From NCBI RefSeq assembly GCF_004353525.1, contig NZ_CP085524.1, forward strand, positions 1,770,142 through 1,834,141: 64,000 nt of DNA. Direction: 5' to 3'. Source of the stretch: Zhaonella formicivorans (GTDB lineage Bacteria; Bacillota; DUOV01; Zhaonellaceae). The position numbers and the translations under genes are program-made. The notes beneath the pieces are model-generated. The model was not told where the DNA came from. It saw only the letters and a list, made by a program, of their open reading frames with translations, and did no database searches. The first letter of the stretch is position 1. Each line of letters begins with the position of its first letter. Shown one piece after another: positions 1 to 8,867 of this stretch.

Positions 1-587
1 AGAGGGGCAATACCCATAACTTCTTCAACCTTGCCGTCAATCTGCAGGTTGTTGTAGTCAACTATAGCACAGACATTATCCAGCTTATAGTGGGGGGCAG
101 TCATCATCGCTTCCCAGATTTGGCCTTCTTGCAGCTCACCGTCGCCCATCAGACAGTAAACCCGGTAGTCCTTGCCGTTTAGTTTCGCGGCCAGGGCCAA
201 CCCGTTGGCAATGGATAACCCCTGCCCCAAAGAACCGCTGGAACTCTCCAGGCCGGGAAGCGCCTTGTAACTGGGATGGCCTTGCAGCCTGCTGCCAAGC
301 TTGCGCAAGGTCAAGAGCTCTTCCACAGGGAAATACCCGGTGCGGGCCATCACCGAATAAAGCACGGGGCAAACATGGCCCTTGGAGAGAATAAAGCGGT
401 CCCTGTCAGGCCAGCTTGGGTCCTCAGGACGGTGTTTTAGAACATTAAAGTACAGGGCGGTCATCAGCTCTACAGAAGAAAGGCTTCCACCAGGATGCCC
501 CGAACCTGCTTCTGCAGTCATGCGCACGATATCAGCCCGGACATCTTTGCATATTTCCTTGAGCTTTTCTACACTTTGCGGACTCAA
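1..587 (-). CDS. transketolase, N-terminal (TPP-binding) subunit, partial
   Basis: Reading the minus strand from a TTG at 587 gives an open frame that runs off the window edge (about 195 codons). It carries the transketolase N-half signatures: SGHPGGSLSS near residue 33, SKGHVCPVLYS, LGQGLSIANG, and the TPP/Mg motif GDGELQEGQIWEA followed by VDYNNLQIDG. The start is a TTG with AAGGAG nine bases upstream; no in-frame ATG precedes it. Many Firmicutes and archaea split transketolase into two genes, and the C-terminal subunit would be expected just beyond the left edge. It transfers two-carbon ketol units in the non-oxidative pentose phosphate pathway. The split form is inferred from family knowledge because the 3' end is not in view. 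Confidence 0.9.
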   Translation of the reverse strand, partial: MSPQSVEKLKEICKDVRADIVRMTAEAGSGHPGGSLSSVELMTALYFNVLKHRPEDPSWPDRDRFILSKGHVCPVLYSVMARTGYFPVEELLTLRKLGSRLQGHPSYKALPGLESSSGSLGQGLSIANGLALAAKLNGKDYRVYCLMGDGELQEGQIWEAMMTAPHYKLDNVCAIVDYNNLQIDGKVEEVMGIAP

Positions 588-842
588 TCCATTCCACTCC
601 TTTTTACAACAATGCAAATTCAACGGAATTAATTATAGCATAAAATACCAAAAATGTTACGCCATATAGGAAAAATAATTCAAAGGCACAGCATAAATAT
701 GGCAATCATCGGATTAGAATGTTATTTACTGTCCGAGCTTCACCGGCTTTACAATCAAAATCAAGCCCTGAAGCCATTTGCCACCGGGCATACAAATGAT
801 ATATATCCTGACGTTTTCAGGCAAGAACTGATAAGAAATCTA

Positions 843-861
843 AATCGGTGATTTTATCACC
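843..861 (-). terminator. weak stem-loop after pgi
   Basis: A 6-bp stem GGTGAT/ATCACC with a 3-base loop lies a few bases beyond the pgi stop codon on the minus strand. The following sequence is T-rich but interrupted (GATTTAGATTTC), so this is only a tentative terminator. Confidence 0.35.
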
Positions 862-868
862 CTAGGCG

Positions 869-2182
869 TTATTCCGGTTTACCCAGGAGTTTAAACATGT
901 TCTTTTTATATGCCTCTACCCCCGGTTGGTCAAATGGATTGACTCCCAGGAGATAGCCGCTTAGTGCACAAGCTTTTTCAAAAAAATAGACCAGCTGCCC
1001 GTAATAATAGGGCGTAACCCGGGGTATGGTTATTTTCAAGTTGGGAACACCACCCTCGGTGTGAGCCAAGATAGTTCCTTCAGCAGCTTTACTATTAATA
1101 AAATGAAGCGATTTTCCTTCCAGGTAGCCAAGACCGTCGGCATCGTCACCCAGCGCGGGAACAACCAGTTCTTCTTGGGGCTCCTCTACCCATAAAGTAG
1201 TAACAAACAGATCCCTGCGGCCCTCCTGAATGTATTGTCCCAGCGAATGCAGGTCGGTAGTAAAGTTTGCGCTGGCGGGAAAAAGGCCCTTCCGGTCTTT
1301 CCCTTCGCTCTCTCCAAAAAGCTGTTTCCACCATTCTGCAAAATAGGTAAGCGCAGGCTCGTAAGCAGCCAGGAGTTCAATGGTCTTACCTTTATGGTAA
1401 AAAATATTCCGCAAAGCGGCATACTGGTAACTGGGGTTTTTGTCCAATTCCCGCTGGCCGTACAGCTCAAGCCCCTGGCAAGCCCCTTTCATCAACTCGT
1501 CAATATTAATGCCGCTTGCAGCTATAGGCAGTAAACCTACCGGAGTCAAGACCGAATACCTGCCGCCGATGTGGCCGGGCACTGTAAATGTTTGGTACCC
1601 CTCCTCTTCCGCCAGCTTCTTCAAAGCTCCAGTAGCCCGATCAGTAGTGGCAATGATACGCTCCCTGGCGCCTGCTTTGCCATACTTCTCTTCGAGCAAT
1701 TGGCGAAAAATCCGGAATGCAACCGCCGGTTCCAGAGTGGTTCCTGACTTGGAAACCACATTGACAAAAATACTCCGATCTTTTACCAGCTCCAGCAAAT
1801 GCGCCAGATAGGAGGAGCTGAGGTTGTGCCCCGCAAAGTAAATTTCGGGTCCTTGGCGCCTGTCCCGCTCCATCCGGTTATAAAAAGTATGCTGCAAGAA
1901 TTCTATGGCCGAGCGGGCCCCAAGGTAGGAGCCGCCAACACCAATTACCAGCAGCACATCGGCTTTCTCCCTGATTTTTTCCGCTGTAAACTTGATACGT
2001 TTAAATTCTGCCTGATCAAAGGCAAGGGGCCAATCCAGCCAACCGCTGTACTCGTTGCCAGGTCCTTTACGCTGATGTAATAAATCGTGGGCCAGTTCCA
2101 CTTGAGGAGCCATATAATCAAGTTCTTTAGCTGCTAAGAATTTGTTTGCAAAGCTGTAATCAAAAGAGATTTCTGTACTCAT
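869..2182 (-). CDS. pgi: glucose-6-phosphate isomerase
   Basis: It interconverts glucose-6-phosphate and fructose-6-phosphate in the cytoplasm, linking glycolysis/gluconeogenesis with the pentose phosphate pathway. About 437 aa, the usual length of the short Firmicute PGI. Visible motifs: [12 protein letters not shown] (about 84-95), the sugar-phosphate SIS-type VVSKSGTT (143-150), [14 protein letters not shown], the catalytic Glu region [10 protein letters not shown] (291-300) and the His region TDLHSLGQ (310-317). Two ATGs stand in tandem. AGGAGG lies only two bases from the first but five from the second, so the second (2182) is the better start. The transketolase subunit is next downstream on the same strand but about 280 bases away, so co-transcription is uncertain. 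Confidence 0.95.
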   Translation of the reverse strand: MSTEISFDYSFANKFLAAKELDYMAPQVELAHDLLHQRKGPGNEYSGWLDWPLAFDQAEFKRIKFTAEKIREKADVLLVIGVGGSYLGARSAIEFLQHTFYNRMERDRRQGPEIYFAGHNLSSSYLAHLLELVKDRSIFVNVVSKSGTTLEPAVAFRIFRQLLEEKYGKAGARERIIATTDRATGALKKLAEEEGYQTFTVPGHIGGRYSVLTPVGLLPIAASGINIDELMKGACQGLELYGQRELDKNPSYQYAALRNIFYHKGKTIELLAAYEPALTYFAEWWKQLFGESEGKDRKGLFPASANFTTDLHSLGQYIQEGRRDLFVTTLWVEEPQEELVVPALGDDADGLGYLEGKSLHFINSKAAEGTILAHTEGGVPNLKITIPRVTPYYYGQLVYFFEKACALSGYLLGVNPFDQPGVEAYKKNMFKLLGKPE

Positions 2183-2397
2183 CATGTCCTCCTGTGTTCA
2201 AAACTTTGCAATTTTTTCACGTTGGACTACATAGCTTTATTCTCTCACTTTTTTCAATTTATACCCTTATTTTTGCTGATAACAATATAGCCCTTGAAAA
2301 AAGAGCTATGGAAGGTTAAATTGAAGTGTTCCCCTGGTCCATCAGACTCTGGCAACTCTAACCAAGGTTTACCTCACTTTAATATTATCATAATCAT

Positions 2398-2431
2398 TTT
2401 AAAAAATAATTGGAGTGATTACACTCCAATT
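2398..2431 (-). terminator. rho-independent terminator of the ornithine carbamoyltransferase gene
   Basis: A perfect 10-bp stem AATTGGAGTG/CACTCCAATT with a 4-base loop begins just past the stop codon and is followed on the minus strand by ATTTTTTAAAA. Confidence 0.85.
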
Positions 2432-2433
2432 CC

Positions 2434-3420
2434 TCATAAGGTGGCAACCATTACCGCCTTGATGGTGTGCATTCTGTTTTCCGCCTCATCAAATACAACT
2501 GAATGCCTGCTTCTAAAAACTTCATCGGTCACTTCGCGGATGTCCAATCCTTTTTCCTTGGCATCTTTTGCCATGGTGGTTTCAAAATCGTGGAATGAGG
2601 GCAGGCAATGCATAAAGACTACATCGGGATTGCCCGTCCGCTTAAGCATTTCCATATCTACCCGATAAGGAGTCAAAAGTTTAACCCGTTCAGAAAGCTC
2701 TGCTTCTTCTCCCATCGAAGCCCATACATCTGTATAAATAACATCAGCCCCCTGGACAGCTTCCAATTCATGGGCCACTTCAATTACAGCACCTGTTTCT
2801 TTGGCTACTTCCCTGACTTTTTCCACAATTTCCTGATTGGGGCCCAGTTCTCTGGGGCCCAAAGCCACAAAATGCATGCCCATTTTAGCGCAGCCGTACA
2901 TCCACGCATAGGCCATATTGTTTCTGGTGTCACCAACGAAAACAACCTTTACTTTGTTTAGAGGTTTAGCTACATGCTCCTCAATAGTCATTAAGTCAGC
3001 AAGGATCTGGGTAGGATGATCAACATCGGTTAGCCCGTTCCAGACAGGAACCCCCGAAAATTTAGCCAGGTCTTCCACAACTGACTGCTTAAATCCCCTG
3101 TATTCTATCCCGTCGTAAAATCTTCCCAAAACTTTGGCGGTATCCTCCAAAGATTCCTTTTTACCCATCTGGGAGCTGTTTTGGTCCAGGAAAGTCACGT
3201 GAGCGCCCTCTTCCAGTGCGGCAACTTCAAAAGCGCACCTTGTCCTGGTGGACGTCTTTTCAAAGAGCAGCACAATATTTTTGCCCTTAAGTAAGTAGTT
3301 ATACACTCCCATCCGCTTTTTGGCTTTCAAATCATGAGCCAAGTCCAGCAAGTACCTGATTTCCTGGGGTGAAAAATCCATCAGTGTAAGCAGACTTCTT
3401 CCTTTAAGATTAACTGCCAT
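2434..3420 (-). CDS. argF: ornithine carbamoyltransferase
   Basis: It carbamoylates ornithine to citrulline, or runs in reverse in arginine fermentation. 328 aa. Visible motifs: the carbamoyl-phosphate loop STRTR (57-61), the HPTQ motif (135-138), [12 protein letters not shown], and the ornithine-binding HCLPSFHD near 272. [15 protein letters not shown] matches the SMG loop of ornithine, not aspartate, transcarbamoylases. Anabolic (ArgF) and catabolic (ArcB) forms cannot be told apart by eye. It stands alone here, with no arginine deiminase adjacent, and carbamate kinase is 5.5 kb away in a different cluster. Two ARG-box-like sites lie about 80-110 bases upstream, so control by an ArgR/AhrC-type repressor is likely. 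A terminator follows directly. Confidence 0.93.
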   Translation of the reverse strand: MAVNLKGRSLLTLMDFSPQEIRYLLDLAHDLKAKKRMGVYNYLLKGKNIVLLFEKTSTRTRCAFEVAALEEGAHVTFLDQNSSQMGKKESLEDTAKVLGRFYDGIEYRGFKQSVVEDLAKFSGVPVWNGLTDVDHPTQILADLMTIEEHVAKPLNKVKVVFVGDTRNNMAYAWMYGCAKMGMHFVALGPRELGPNQEIVEKVREVAKETGAVIEVAHELEAVQGADVIYTDVWASMGEEAELSERVKLLTPYRVDMEMLKRTGNPDVVFMHCLPSFHDFETTMAKDAKEKGLDIREVTDEVFRSRHSVVFDEAENRMHTIKAVMVATL

Positions 3421-3498
3421 AAAACAACTCTCCCCTCGTGTATTTTATGCTGTTGATTAAGACCAATTCATTAACTCAGTTGTCACGCCAACCGTTGT

Positions 3499-3532
3499 TG
3501 AATATTTATTCGTGATGTTGTATATTTATTCA
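3499..3532. promoter_or_regulatory. tandem ARG boxes (ArgR/AhrC operator candidate)
   Basis: Two 14-base elements, TGAATATTTATTCG and TGTATATTTATTCA, start 20 bases apart. Each differs by one base from the E. coli ARG-box core TGAATWWWWATTCA. They lie in the divergent gap between argF (minus) and the DMT transporter (plus), so either gene could be controlled; argF is the expected target. Confidence 0.75.
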
Positions 3533-3705
3533 TTAATATGTTACCACAATATAAAGGGCTATTGCAAGTAGGATTGTGCTTAAAACAATACTTCGCTTGT
3601 CTATATAAAATTTGATTCCGTCCCACAAGGAATTAGCATAAACTTGAAGAAGTATAAAGGGTTTGAAAGTATAAAGTATTCGTTTTTGTTAAAGGACTTG
3701 TTGCC

Positions 3706-4596
3706 ATGGAAAAAATACTGGTTCCAACTGCACCGGACAAAGAAATCAAGGCCTTGTATAAAGCCTACCTGCAAATGCTCTTTACTGCTTTCAGCTGGGC
3801 TTTGAGCACTATTCTCATCAAGCTTTACATCGGCTCTGTTCCGCCCTTTCACCTGCTGATGGGCAGGGCACTAATCGGTGCTGCCGTAATCTCGGCTGCC
3901 TTCCCCCAAAAGGTGAAAGCTATCACCAAAGGGGATATAAAAGCGGGTCTGGTGCTGGGGCTTTTCATTTTTCTCGCCTATGCAGCAGCCATTATCGGCC
4001 TTAAGTATACCACCGCTTCCAAAGCAGGCTTTTTAATTGCGCTGCCGGTCTTATTTATTCCCTTAATCCAAATAGCCCTTAAGAAGAAACTACCTTCCAA
4101 GTGGATTGTGCTGAGTGTTGTCAGCTCCATTGCCGGCCTTAAGCTGATTTCAGGAATGAACGGGACCGGTTTCAATGCCGGTGACGCGCTGTCCATCGCC
4201 TGCGCCCTCTTCTACTCTGTTTATATCCTGCAGTTGGACCGGTTAGGCAAAAACAAGGATGAAATAGTGCTTACCGTGCTCCAACTTGCGGTAATTGCCA
4301 TTACCGCCTTGCTGGCAGCTCTTTTCTTTGAAGGTTTTAACCCGGGCTATTTCCGGGCAGGTTTGCTGCCCATCATCATTATCGGAATTATCGGTACGGG
4401 CCTGCCCACCCTTTTTCAGACCCAGGCCCAAAAGGTGGCCAGCCCTGAAAGCATAGGAATTTTGCAGCTGGCTGAACCGTTATTTACCCTGCTTCTGGCC
4501 TACCTCATCCTCCATGAAACCATCCTGCCGGTCGGGTTGGTGGGGAGCGCTCTAATCCTCTGCTCCCTTGTTCTGGCAGTGGTAAAGAAAGTTTAA
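3706..4596 (+). CDS. EamA/DMT-family membrane transporter
   Basis: A 296-aa protein with about ten hydrophobic segments in two homologous halves, the pattern of the drug/metabolite exporter superfamily (10 TM, two EamA domains). The first half runs from about residue 20 (LYKAYLQMLFTAFSWALST) and the second starts near 155 (GDALSIACALFYSVYI). The end shows the typical EamA signature LAEPLFTLLLAYLILHE. Substrates of this family are metabolites or amino acids and cannot be read from sequence. It is the only plus-strand gene in the first 10 kb and is divergent from argF. Possible co-regulation through the ARG boxes would hint at amino acid export, but this is speculation. Confidence 0.85.
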   Translation: MEKILVPTAPDKEIKALYKAYLQMLFTAFSWALSTILIKLYIGSVPPFHLLMGRALIGAAVISAAFPQKVKAITKGDIKAGLVLGLFIFLAYAAAIIGLKYTTASKAGFLIALPVLFIPLIQIALKKKLPSKWIVLSVVSSIAGLKLISGMNGTGFNAGDALSIACALFYSVYILQLDRLGKNKDEIVLTVLQLAVIAITALLAALFFEGFNPGYFRAGLLPIIIIGIIGTGLPTLFQTQAQKVASPESIGILQLAEPLFTLLLAYLILHETILPVGLVGSALILCSLVLAVVKKV

Positions 4597-4597
4597 C

Positions 4598-4657
4598 AAA
4601 GCCGCAGGGACAGTCCCCTTGGTTTGATCACAGGGACAGTCCCCTTGGTTTGATCAC
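4598..4657. repeat. dispersed palindromic repeat, two tandem copies
   Basis: Two head-to-tail copies of a unit whose core is the palindrome GGGACAGTCCC followed by CTTGGTTTGATCAC; the first copy also carries AAAGCCGCA in front. The same unit occurs at 7537 and 8868. It resembles REP-type extragenic elements. Confidence 0.8.
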
Positions 4658-4673
4658 CATATTAATTAGCCTC

Positions 4674-7421
4674 TTATTCTGAAACCTTATATCCGGTTTC
4701 TGCAAAAAATTGCTCTAATTTCTGCCTGGTTTCGTCATTTATAGGTTCCTCAACAACTATTTTGATTTCCCGCCTGTCTTTAAATAAACTGGGATTTTTC
4801 TTTACTGGCAAAATGCTTCTAACTTTTTGAAATAGTGCGGATGCGTTAGGTTCCAGATAAATACTGATGGCATATCCTGTTTCCTCTTCCAGCTTGCTCA
4901 GTACCTGTTTATATGGCTCAGCTGCCTGAGGTGTGATAAATTGAACCCTTATGGAGCCCTCAACTAATGATGTTTTATATATTTCTGCCCCTTCAGCCTT
5001 AAGCCTTGTCTTGATATAGTTAAATGCTGCATTAATCTCCATTTTGCCGCCGGTTGTTTTTGGAACTTCCATGATAGCAGGTTGGCTTTCTGTTTCCACT
5101 TCGAGTTTCCATCCTGTCGCCTTATTAAAATCCAGCATTATTCTTTGCCACCGGTGCTGTTCTGGATTACTTGGTGACATTACCTTTATTTTTACTTTAT
5201 TTTCTTCCCGGTAAACTGATGGTTCTTTAAGAAGCGAAACTCCCTCCGGCATTAATTCAACCAACTTTAATTTCAGCGCCTCCAGATTAGTCTCCTGATT
5301 AATCCGCCAGGTCCAACCGGTTTCCTTCAGCAATTCAAGGAGCAGGCCGTTTATTGCTTCCGGTAAAGCTCGCGGAAAGTAAAAATAAATTATCACTTCA
5401 CCGGTCTCAGGATTCATCCCTACTTTATTCAAACCATAATTTTTCAGGGCAGCAATAAATATTTCCCGTGCTTGATTTTGCTCCAAACACAAAAACTTTG
5501 GCTTTGCCAAGCCTGTCAGCACTCTCCATGTATCAAACACCTTAATCCGCAAGTCTTGCAGAGAGGATTCTTCCTGGTTAAATAATAATTCTAACCAGTT
5601 ATTATTAACATTTTCCAGCTGACTTTGTGACAAGGTCCCGCAAATACCAATAATATCTTCCGCTTTTATATATACCTGTTCAGCCTGGCCGGGTATTTCA
5701 ACATTGATCCCATAGGCATCCTGAGAGATGCAATAGGACAAACACGAGTTATTTTCACAGGTAACTGCAATTAACTTGTTTGTCAAATTACCTAAGTTAT
5801 CCATCAGTTCTTTTCTTTTGCTCTGTAAAGCTATTTCCTCTTCAGACAAGGGGACCCAAACATTCTGATAAATTTCCTTAAACAAGCCGCTCTGTTTAAG
5901 TCTTGTCTGCAGCGAACCGGTATCACAACCAATTTTGGCTGCCATTTCATCTAAGTGATACTCTTTGATACCGTTAGAAAGTAAGGTGTTTTTCCAAAAG
6001 GCTACCACATCCCCTTCAGCAGCTGCTTTAGCAATATTCTGCCTTCTCGTATATTGGCCAAATGTAAACTCCAACACTTCTCCATTATTTGGCAGGTAAA
6101 CTGCCAAACGGTTTCTTAGGGCTGCTGCCAAAGTTTCCCTGGCCTCTGCCTGGCCATGGGTTAATATGACTCTTTTCGGTTTGAGGGCTGTTAAAAAACC
6201 AAATATTTCTTGCTGATCGGCATGGGCAGAAAGATTATACTTTTCTACTCTACATTTAACAGTTATCTCCTGCCCGTTTAGCAAAATTCTTTTCTCTTCA
6301 GCCGGCTTGTCCAGTAATTCAATCAACCTTCTCCCAGGGCTTTCTTCATCCTGATAGCCAGTTAATAAAATGGCATTTTTTTCACCGCTTAAGAGTTTTT
6401 CAGCGTAATAGGCGCTGGCTCCGCCAGTTAACATCCCTGAACTGCTGATAAAACATGCAGGTTTTCCTGCCAGGGCTGCTTCTCGCTCATTTTTAACAGG
6501 GTTACCGATAGCCCTGACAGAATCACTGTAAAATGGATGCTGCCCATTATAAACCCTTTTTTGCAAGAATTTTGATAATTGGTTAATATGATTTAAATAT
6601 ACTGTATTTATGCTTCTAACTAACCCGTCAACCCATATTGGAAATTTTTCATTGTCCTTTTGTCTCAAACGGGCTAAACGAAGCAAATATAATATTTCTT
6701 GTGCCCTACCTTGTGCAAAAGCAGGAACCAGAACATGTCCGCCGTCTCGGATCACTTGAGAAATTTTATTTACTAAATTGTTTTCTTCACGTTTACGGTC
6801 CGCATGATGGCGGTCACCATAGGTAGCCTCGGTAATGACAAGATGGGGGGAAAATTTAGGTAATGCCGCCGGCATTATTGTTCTAGTCCCAGATACAGAA
6901 AAATCTCCTGTGAAAAGAACTCTCCCCTCAGTGGTTTCCAACCCGATCATGGCAGCTCCCAGGATATGTCCTGCCCGGAAAAAATGCGCCTTTGTACCGT
7001 CAGGCAACAATACAAAACTTCCCAGGGGTACGGGCCGTAAACAATTCAATGCCTCTTTAACTAATTCCTCATCATAAAGGGGAACTTCTCCCTCTCGCAT
7101 ATCCATCACTTTGAGGCTGTCAAACAAGAGCACACGGGTCAAATCGCATGTGGCAGTTGTAGCGTAAACAGGTGTTCCCGGATAAGCCTGACAGATCAAT
7201 GGCAGGGCGCCAATATGATCAAAGTGGGAATGGGTCAAAAAAATGGCTGTCAGTTTTTGGCCTTTAAGCAGGTCTTGCAGTAATGCAAAATCTGGCAAGG
7301 GACGATCAGGACAAGCCTGTCTCTGACCACAATCCACCAGGTAAGCACTGGCGCCTACTAAGAGCAAGTGAGCTGAAGCCCCTATCTCATCTGCCCCACC
7401 TAATGGTATATATTGCATCAT
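4674..7421 (-). CDS. beta-CASP metallo-beta-lactamase RNase-like protein with repeated C-terminal module
   Basis: About 915 aa. The N-terminal 450 residues are an MBL/beta-CASP nuclease of the CPSF73/Ysh1-like family: LTHSHFDHIG metal motif (68-76 counted from an upstream ATG at 7436), GHILGAAMI, TGDFS, the beta-CASP elements VLVPAFAQGRAQEIL and ISSSGMLTGG, and the last His motif YNLSAHADQQEI / ILTHGQAE. Such enzymes are zinc-dependent RNA endo/5' exonucleases in the cytoplasm. The following 450 residues are unusual: a winged-helix-like stretch near 480-530, then about four units of roughly 60-75 residues, each ending in a helix with ETGW or ETGY followed by a strand. I know no named domain for these; a KH-like RNA-binding fold is possible. 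The start at 7421 is preferred because GAGGTGG lies six bases upstream; an ATG at 7436 lies within that ribosome-binding region. Confidence 0.85.
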   Translation of the reverse strand: MMQYIPLGGADEIGASAHLLLVGASAYLVDCGQRQACPDRPLPDFALLQDLLKGQKLTAIFLTHSHFDHIGALPLICQAYPGTPVYATTATCDLTRVLLFDSLKVMDMREGEVPLYDEELVKEALNCLRPVPLGSFVLLPDGTKAHFFRAGHILGAAMIGLETTEGRVLFTGDFSVSGTRTIMPAALPKFSPHLVITEATYGDRHHADRKREENNLVNKISQVIRDGGHVLVPAFAQGRAQEILYLLRLARLRQKDNEKFPIWVDGLVRSINTVYLNHINQLSKFLQKRVYNGQHPFYSDSVRAIGNPVKNEREAALAGKPACFISSSGMLTGGASAYYAEKLLSGEKNAILLTGYQDEESPGRRLIELLDKPAEEKRILLNGQEITVKCRVEKYNLSAHADQQEIFGFLTALKPKRVILTHGQAEARETLAAALRNRLAVYLPNNGEVLEFTFGQYTRRQNIAKAAAEGDVVAFWKNTLLSNGIKEYHLDEMAAKIGCDTGSLQTRLKQSGLFKEIYQNVWVPLSEEEIALQSKRKELMDNLGNLTNKLIAVTCENNSCLSYCISQDAYGINVEIPGQAEQVYIKAEDIIGICGTLSQSQLENVNNNWLELLFNQEESSLQDLRIKVFDTWRVLTGLAKPKFLCLEQNQAREIFIAALKNYGLNKVGMNPETGEVIIYFYFPRALPEAINGLLLELLKETGWTWRINQETNLEALKLKLVELMPEGVSLLKEPSVYREENKVKIKVMSPSNPEQHRWQRIMLDFNKATGWKLEVETESQPAIMEVPKTTGGKMEINAAFNYIKTRLKAEGAEIYKTSLVEGSIRVQFITPQAAEPYKQVLSKLEEETGYAISIYLEPNASALFQKVRSILPVKKNPSLFKDRREIKIVVEEPINDETRQKLEQFFAETGYKVSE

Positions 7422-7536
7422 ATTATTCCACCTCATTGTAAAATAAGCATACCAATATTATACAATATTTTTTTAGAGTTTTATGATATTTCCCCAGATC
7501 TTGCTACCCACTAAAAAAAGCCCCACCCCGGTTTAA

Positions 7537-7574
7537 GCCGCAGGGACAGTCCCCTTGGTTTAACCCTTGGTTTA
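7537..7574. repeat. dispersed palindromic repeat copy, with partial second copy
   Basis: GCCGCA, then the GGGACAGTCCC core and CTTGGTTTA, followed at once by a truncated CCCTTGGTTTA. It has the same orientation as the copies at 4598 and 8886. Together with the 4598 pair it brackets the beta-CASP gene. Confidence 0.75.
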
Positions 7575-7699
7575 CATATCGGCGCAGCACCTATCGGACC
7601 AAGCGAACTGGGTCATAATTCCAGATACGTTTTTGCGCTTCGGTGGGACTTCAGGTTGATTTAACATTCCAATAAAGAGAGAAACATAAATAATTCTAT

Positions 7700-7954
7700 G
7701 CCGAACTCAACGTCCAGTACAAGAGGGGCATCAAATACCACCACGCCGCCGCAATGCTCAAGGATAAACCGTCAGAAACCACAACAGAGTTTACCTTGAC
7801 AGTTACAGGCGTATCCTTATCCCAGTACCTCTTTGCCGCATCAGTAATGGTGTACCTTCTTCGGTCAAGGCTGCCGGTGTAGCTTCCTCAGAAAATGAAA
7901 CAGGAGCGTCTGCCGTTTGCACGAACACCGCTCCCTTTTGCCTGATAGTGCCAT
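7700..7954 (-). pseudogene. decayed phage structural (tail-protein-like) gene
   Basis: No long frame is open here, but joining minus-strand frames reconstructs one protein. ATG at 7954, with an AAAGGGGG ribosome binding site, opens MALSGK; after a frameshift comes GAVFVQTADAPVSFSEEAT; after a second, YTITDAAKRYWDKDTPVTVKV; and after a third, EHCGGVVVFDAPL. From memory this order (GAVF..., YTITDAAKRYWD, GGVVVFDAPL) matches small structural proteins of Firmicute prophages. At least three frameshifts make it a relic. No other phage gene is near, so it is probably what remains of a deleted prophage. The phage assignment rests on recall and is not a search result. Confidence 0.6.
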
Positions 7955-7976
7955 TTTTATACCCCCTTTAGGCATG

Positions 7977-8008
7977 AAAAAAGCCCAATGGGAATTTCCC
8001 CACAAGGC
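7977..8008 (-). terminator. terminator-like hairpin downstream of the toxin-antitoxin pair
   Basis: On the minus strand GCC...TGGG/CCCA...GGC forms an interrupted stem followed by TTTTTT. It lies about 115 bases past the toxin stop codon and just before the phage relic. Confidence 0.55.
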
Positions 8009-8124
8009 ATGCAAAAGTTTAAATTAACCATGAAGGCTGTCAGAAAAGGCGGCCCACTAACATAAATTGTAACGAGCCTTTCAACCCTTGCATAAATATT
8101 GCTCAACTATAACAATGGTAATTC

Positions 8125-8385
8125 TTACGGGTTCTTGAGAGTCTTGTCATGCTCTCCGATATTCCGCAGCAAAATACTGTCCTCGGTGTATTGCCATGTT
8201 AAACGAATATCCATGGTGACACTTGCCTCAAAGATGTTGTCCTGTCCCTGAATCTTCTTAGTGCGGAGGGAAGGATGCCTGGGGTTTTCCATCATTAGCT
8301 CTAGCTTCTTTTTCAAGGCGCGCTTCACTTCTATTGGAAGCTGCTTGACTTTGTCAGCAAAAAGGTCGGAATAGTAAATGTTCAT
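8125..8385 (-). CDS. RelE/ParE-superfamily toxin of a type II toxin-antitoxin system
   Basis: 86 aa, typical for the superfamily. The pattern is a helix-rich N-half (FADKVKQLPIEVKRALKKKLELMMENPRHPSLRTKKIQG) followed by strands with the ParE/RelE-like FEASVTMDIRLTWQY and a C-terminal HDKTLKNP. Family members cleave ribosome-bound mRNA or poison gyrase; the Arg/Tyr set of RelE RNases (R-L-T-W-Q-Y) is partly visible. It overlaps the antitoxin gene by four bases (ATGA), so the two are translationally coupled. Autoregulation by the antitoxin-toxin complex at the promoter before 8660 is expected from the family. Which target it attacks cannot be told from sequence. Confidence 0.85.
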   Translation of the reverse strand: MNIYYSDLFADKVKQLPIEVKRALKKKLELMMENPRHPSLRTKKIQGQDNIFEASVTMDIRLTWQYTEDSILLRNIGEHDKTLKNP

Positions 8386-8660
8386 ATTTCATCCAGTCCC
8401 AGGCCTTTGAACAATTCCTCTTTGCTTTTTGCCGTTTTCACCCGGCCTTCCCGTATTTGTTGCTCCACCTTCTGCTCATCCGCCTGCCATTCCTTAGAAT
8501 AAAACCACATTTGAGCCCGCGGAATAACCTCAACGGGGGTAATAATCAGGCAACCGTCCTTTTCTTCGACTTCCAATTTATCGCCGGGCTTAAGTTTAAG
8601 TTTTTTCACCAGTTCACTAGGAATAGTCACTTGGGATTTTTGTTTTAATTCCACCAACAT
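8382..8660 (-). CDS. AbrB/MazE-fold antitoxin
   Basis: 92 aa. The first 45 residues are a SpoVT-AbrB swapped-hairpin DNA-binding domain: LKQKSQVTIPSELVKKLKLKPGDKLEVEEKDGCLIITPV. The tail from about 50 to 92 is charged and helical (EWQADEQKVEQQIREGRVKTAKSKEELFKGLGLDEI), as expected for the toxin-wrapping part. ATG at 8660 follows GGGGATGAGAAC. It lies immediately upstream of and overlaps the toxin gene. AbrB antitoxins are most often paired with MazF or VapC; pairing with a RelE-fold toxin is also known. The pair may be stabilising a region scarred by mobile elements. Confidence 0.85.
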   Translation of the reverse strand: MLVELKQKSQVTIPSELVKKLKLKPGDKLEVEEKDGCLIITPVEVIPRAQMWFYSKEWQADEQKVEQQIREGRVKTAKSKEELFKGLGLDEI

Positions 8661-8867
8661 GTTCTCATCCCCATATAATAAAGTTCAACTTTCTAACTTT
8701 ATTATATTCTAACCCGAGGAAGATATCCACTATATTAACGAAAAATATCAACTTCCTTTAAACCTGCTCTGAATAATAAAACTGAAAGTCCATATTAATG
8801 TAGAACGTGCCTGTGTCAGACTCATAACCATCTGACTCACCCTCCAGCAACACTCCGCCAACGAAAG

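Noticed and set aside
382-669. Plus-strand frame of 95 codons
   Set aside because: Antisense to the real transketolase frame, which carries clear motifs.
654-851. 65-codon plus-strand frame between transketolase and pgi
   Set aside because: No ribosome binding site, no recognisable composition or family; it overlaps the pgi terminator region.
2294-2668. Plus-strand frame of 124 codons
   Set aside because: Antisense to the ornithine carbamoyltransferase 3' end and its terminator.
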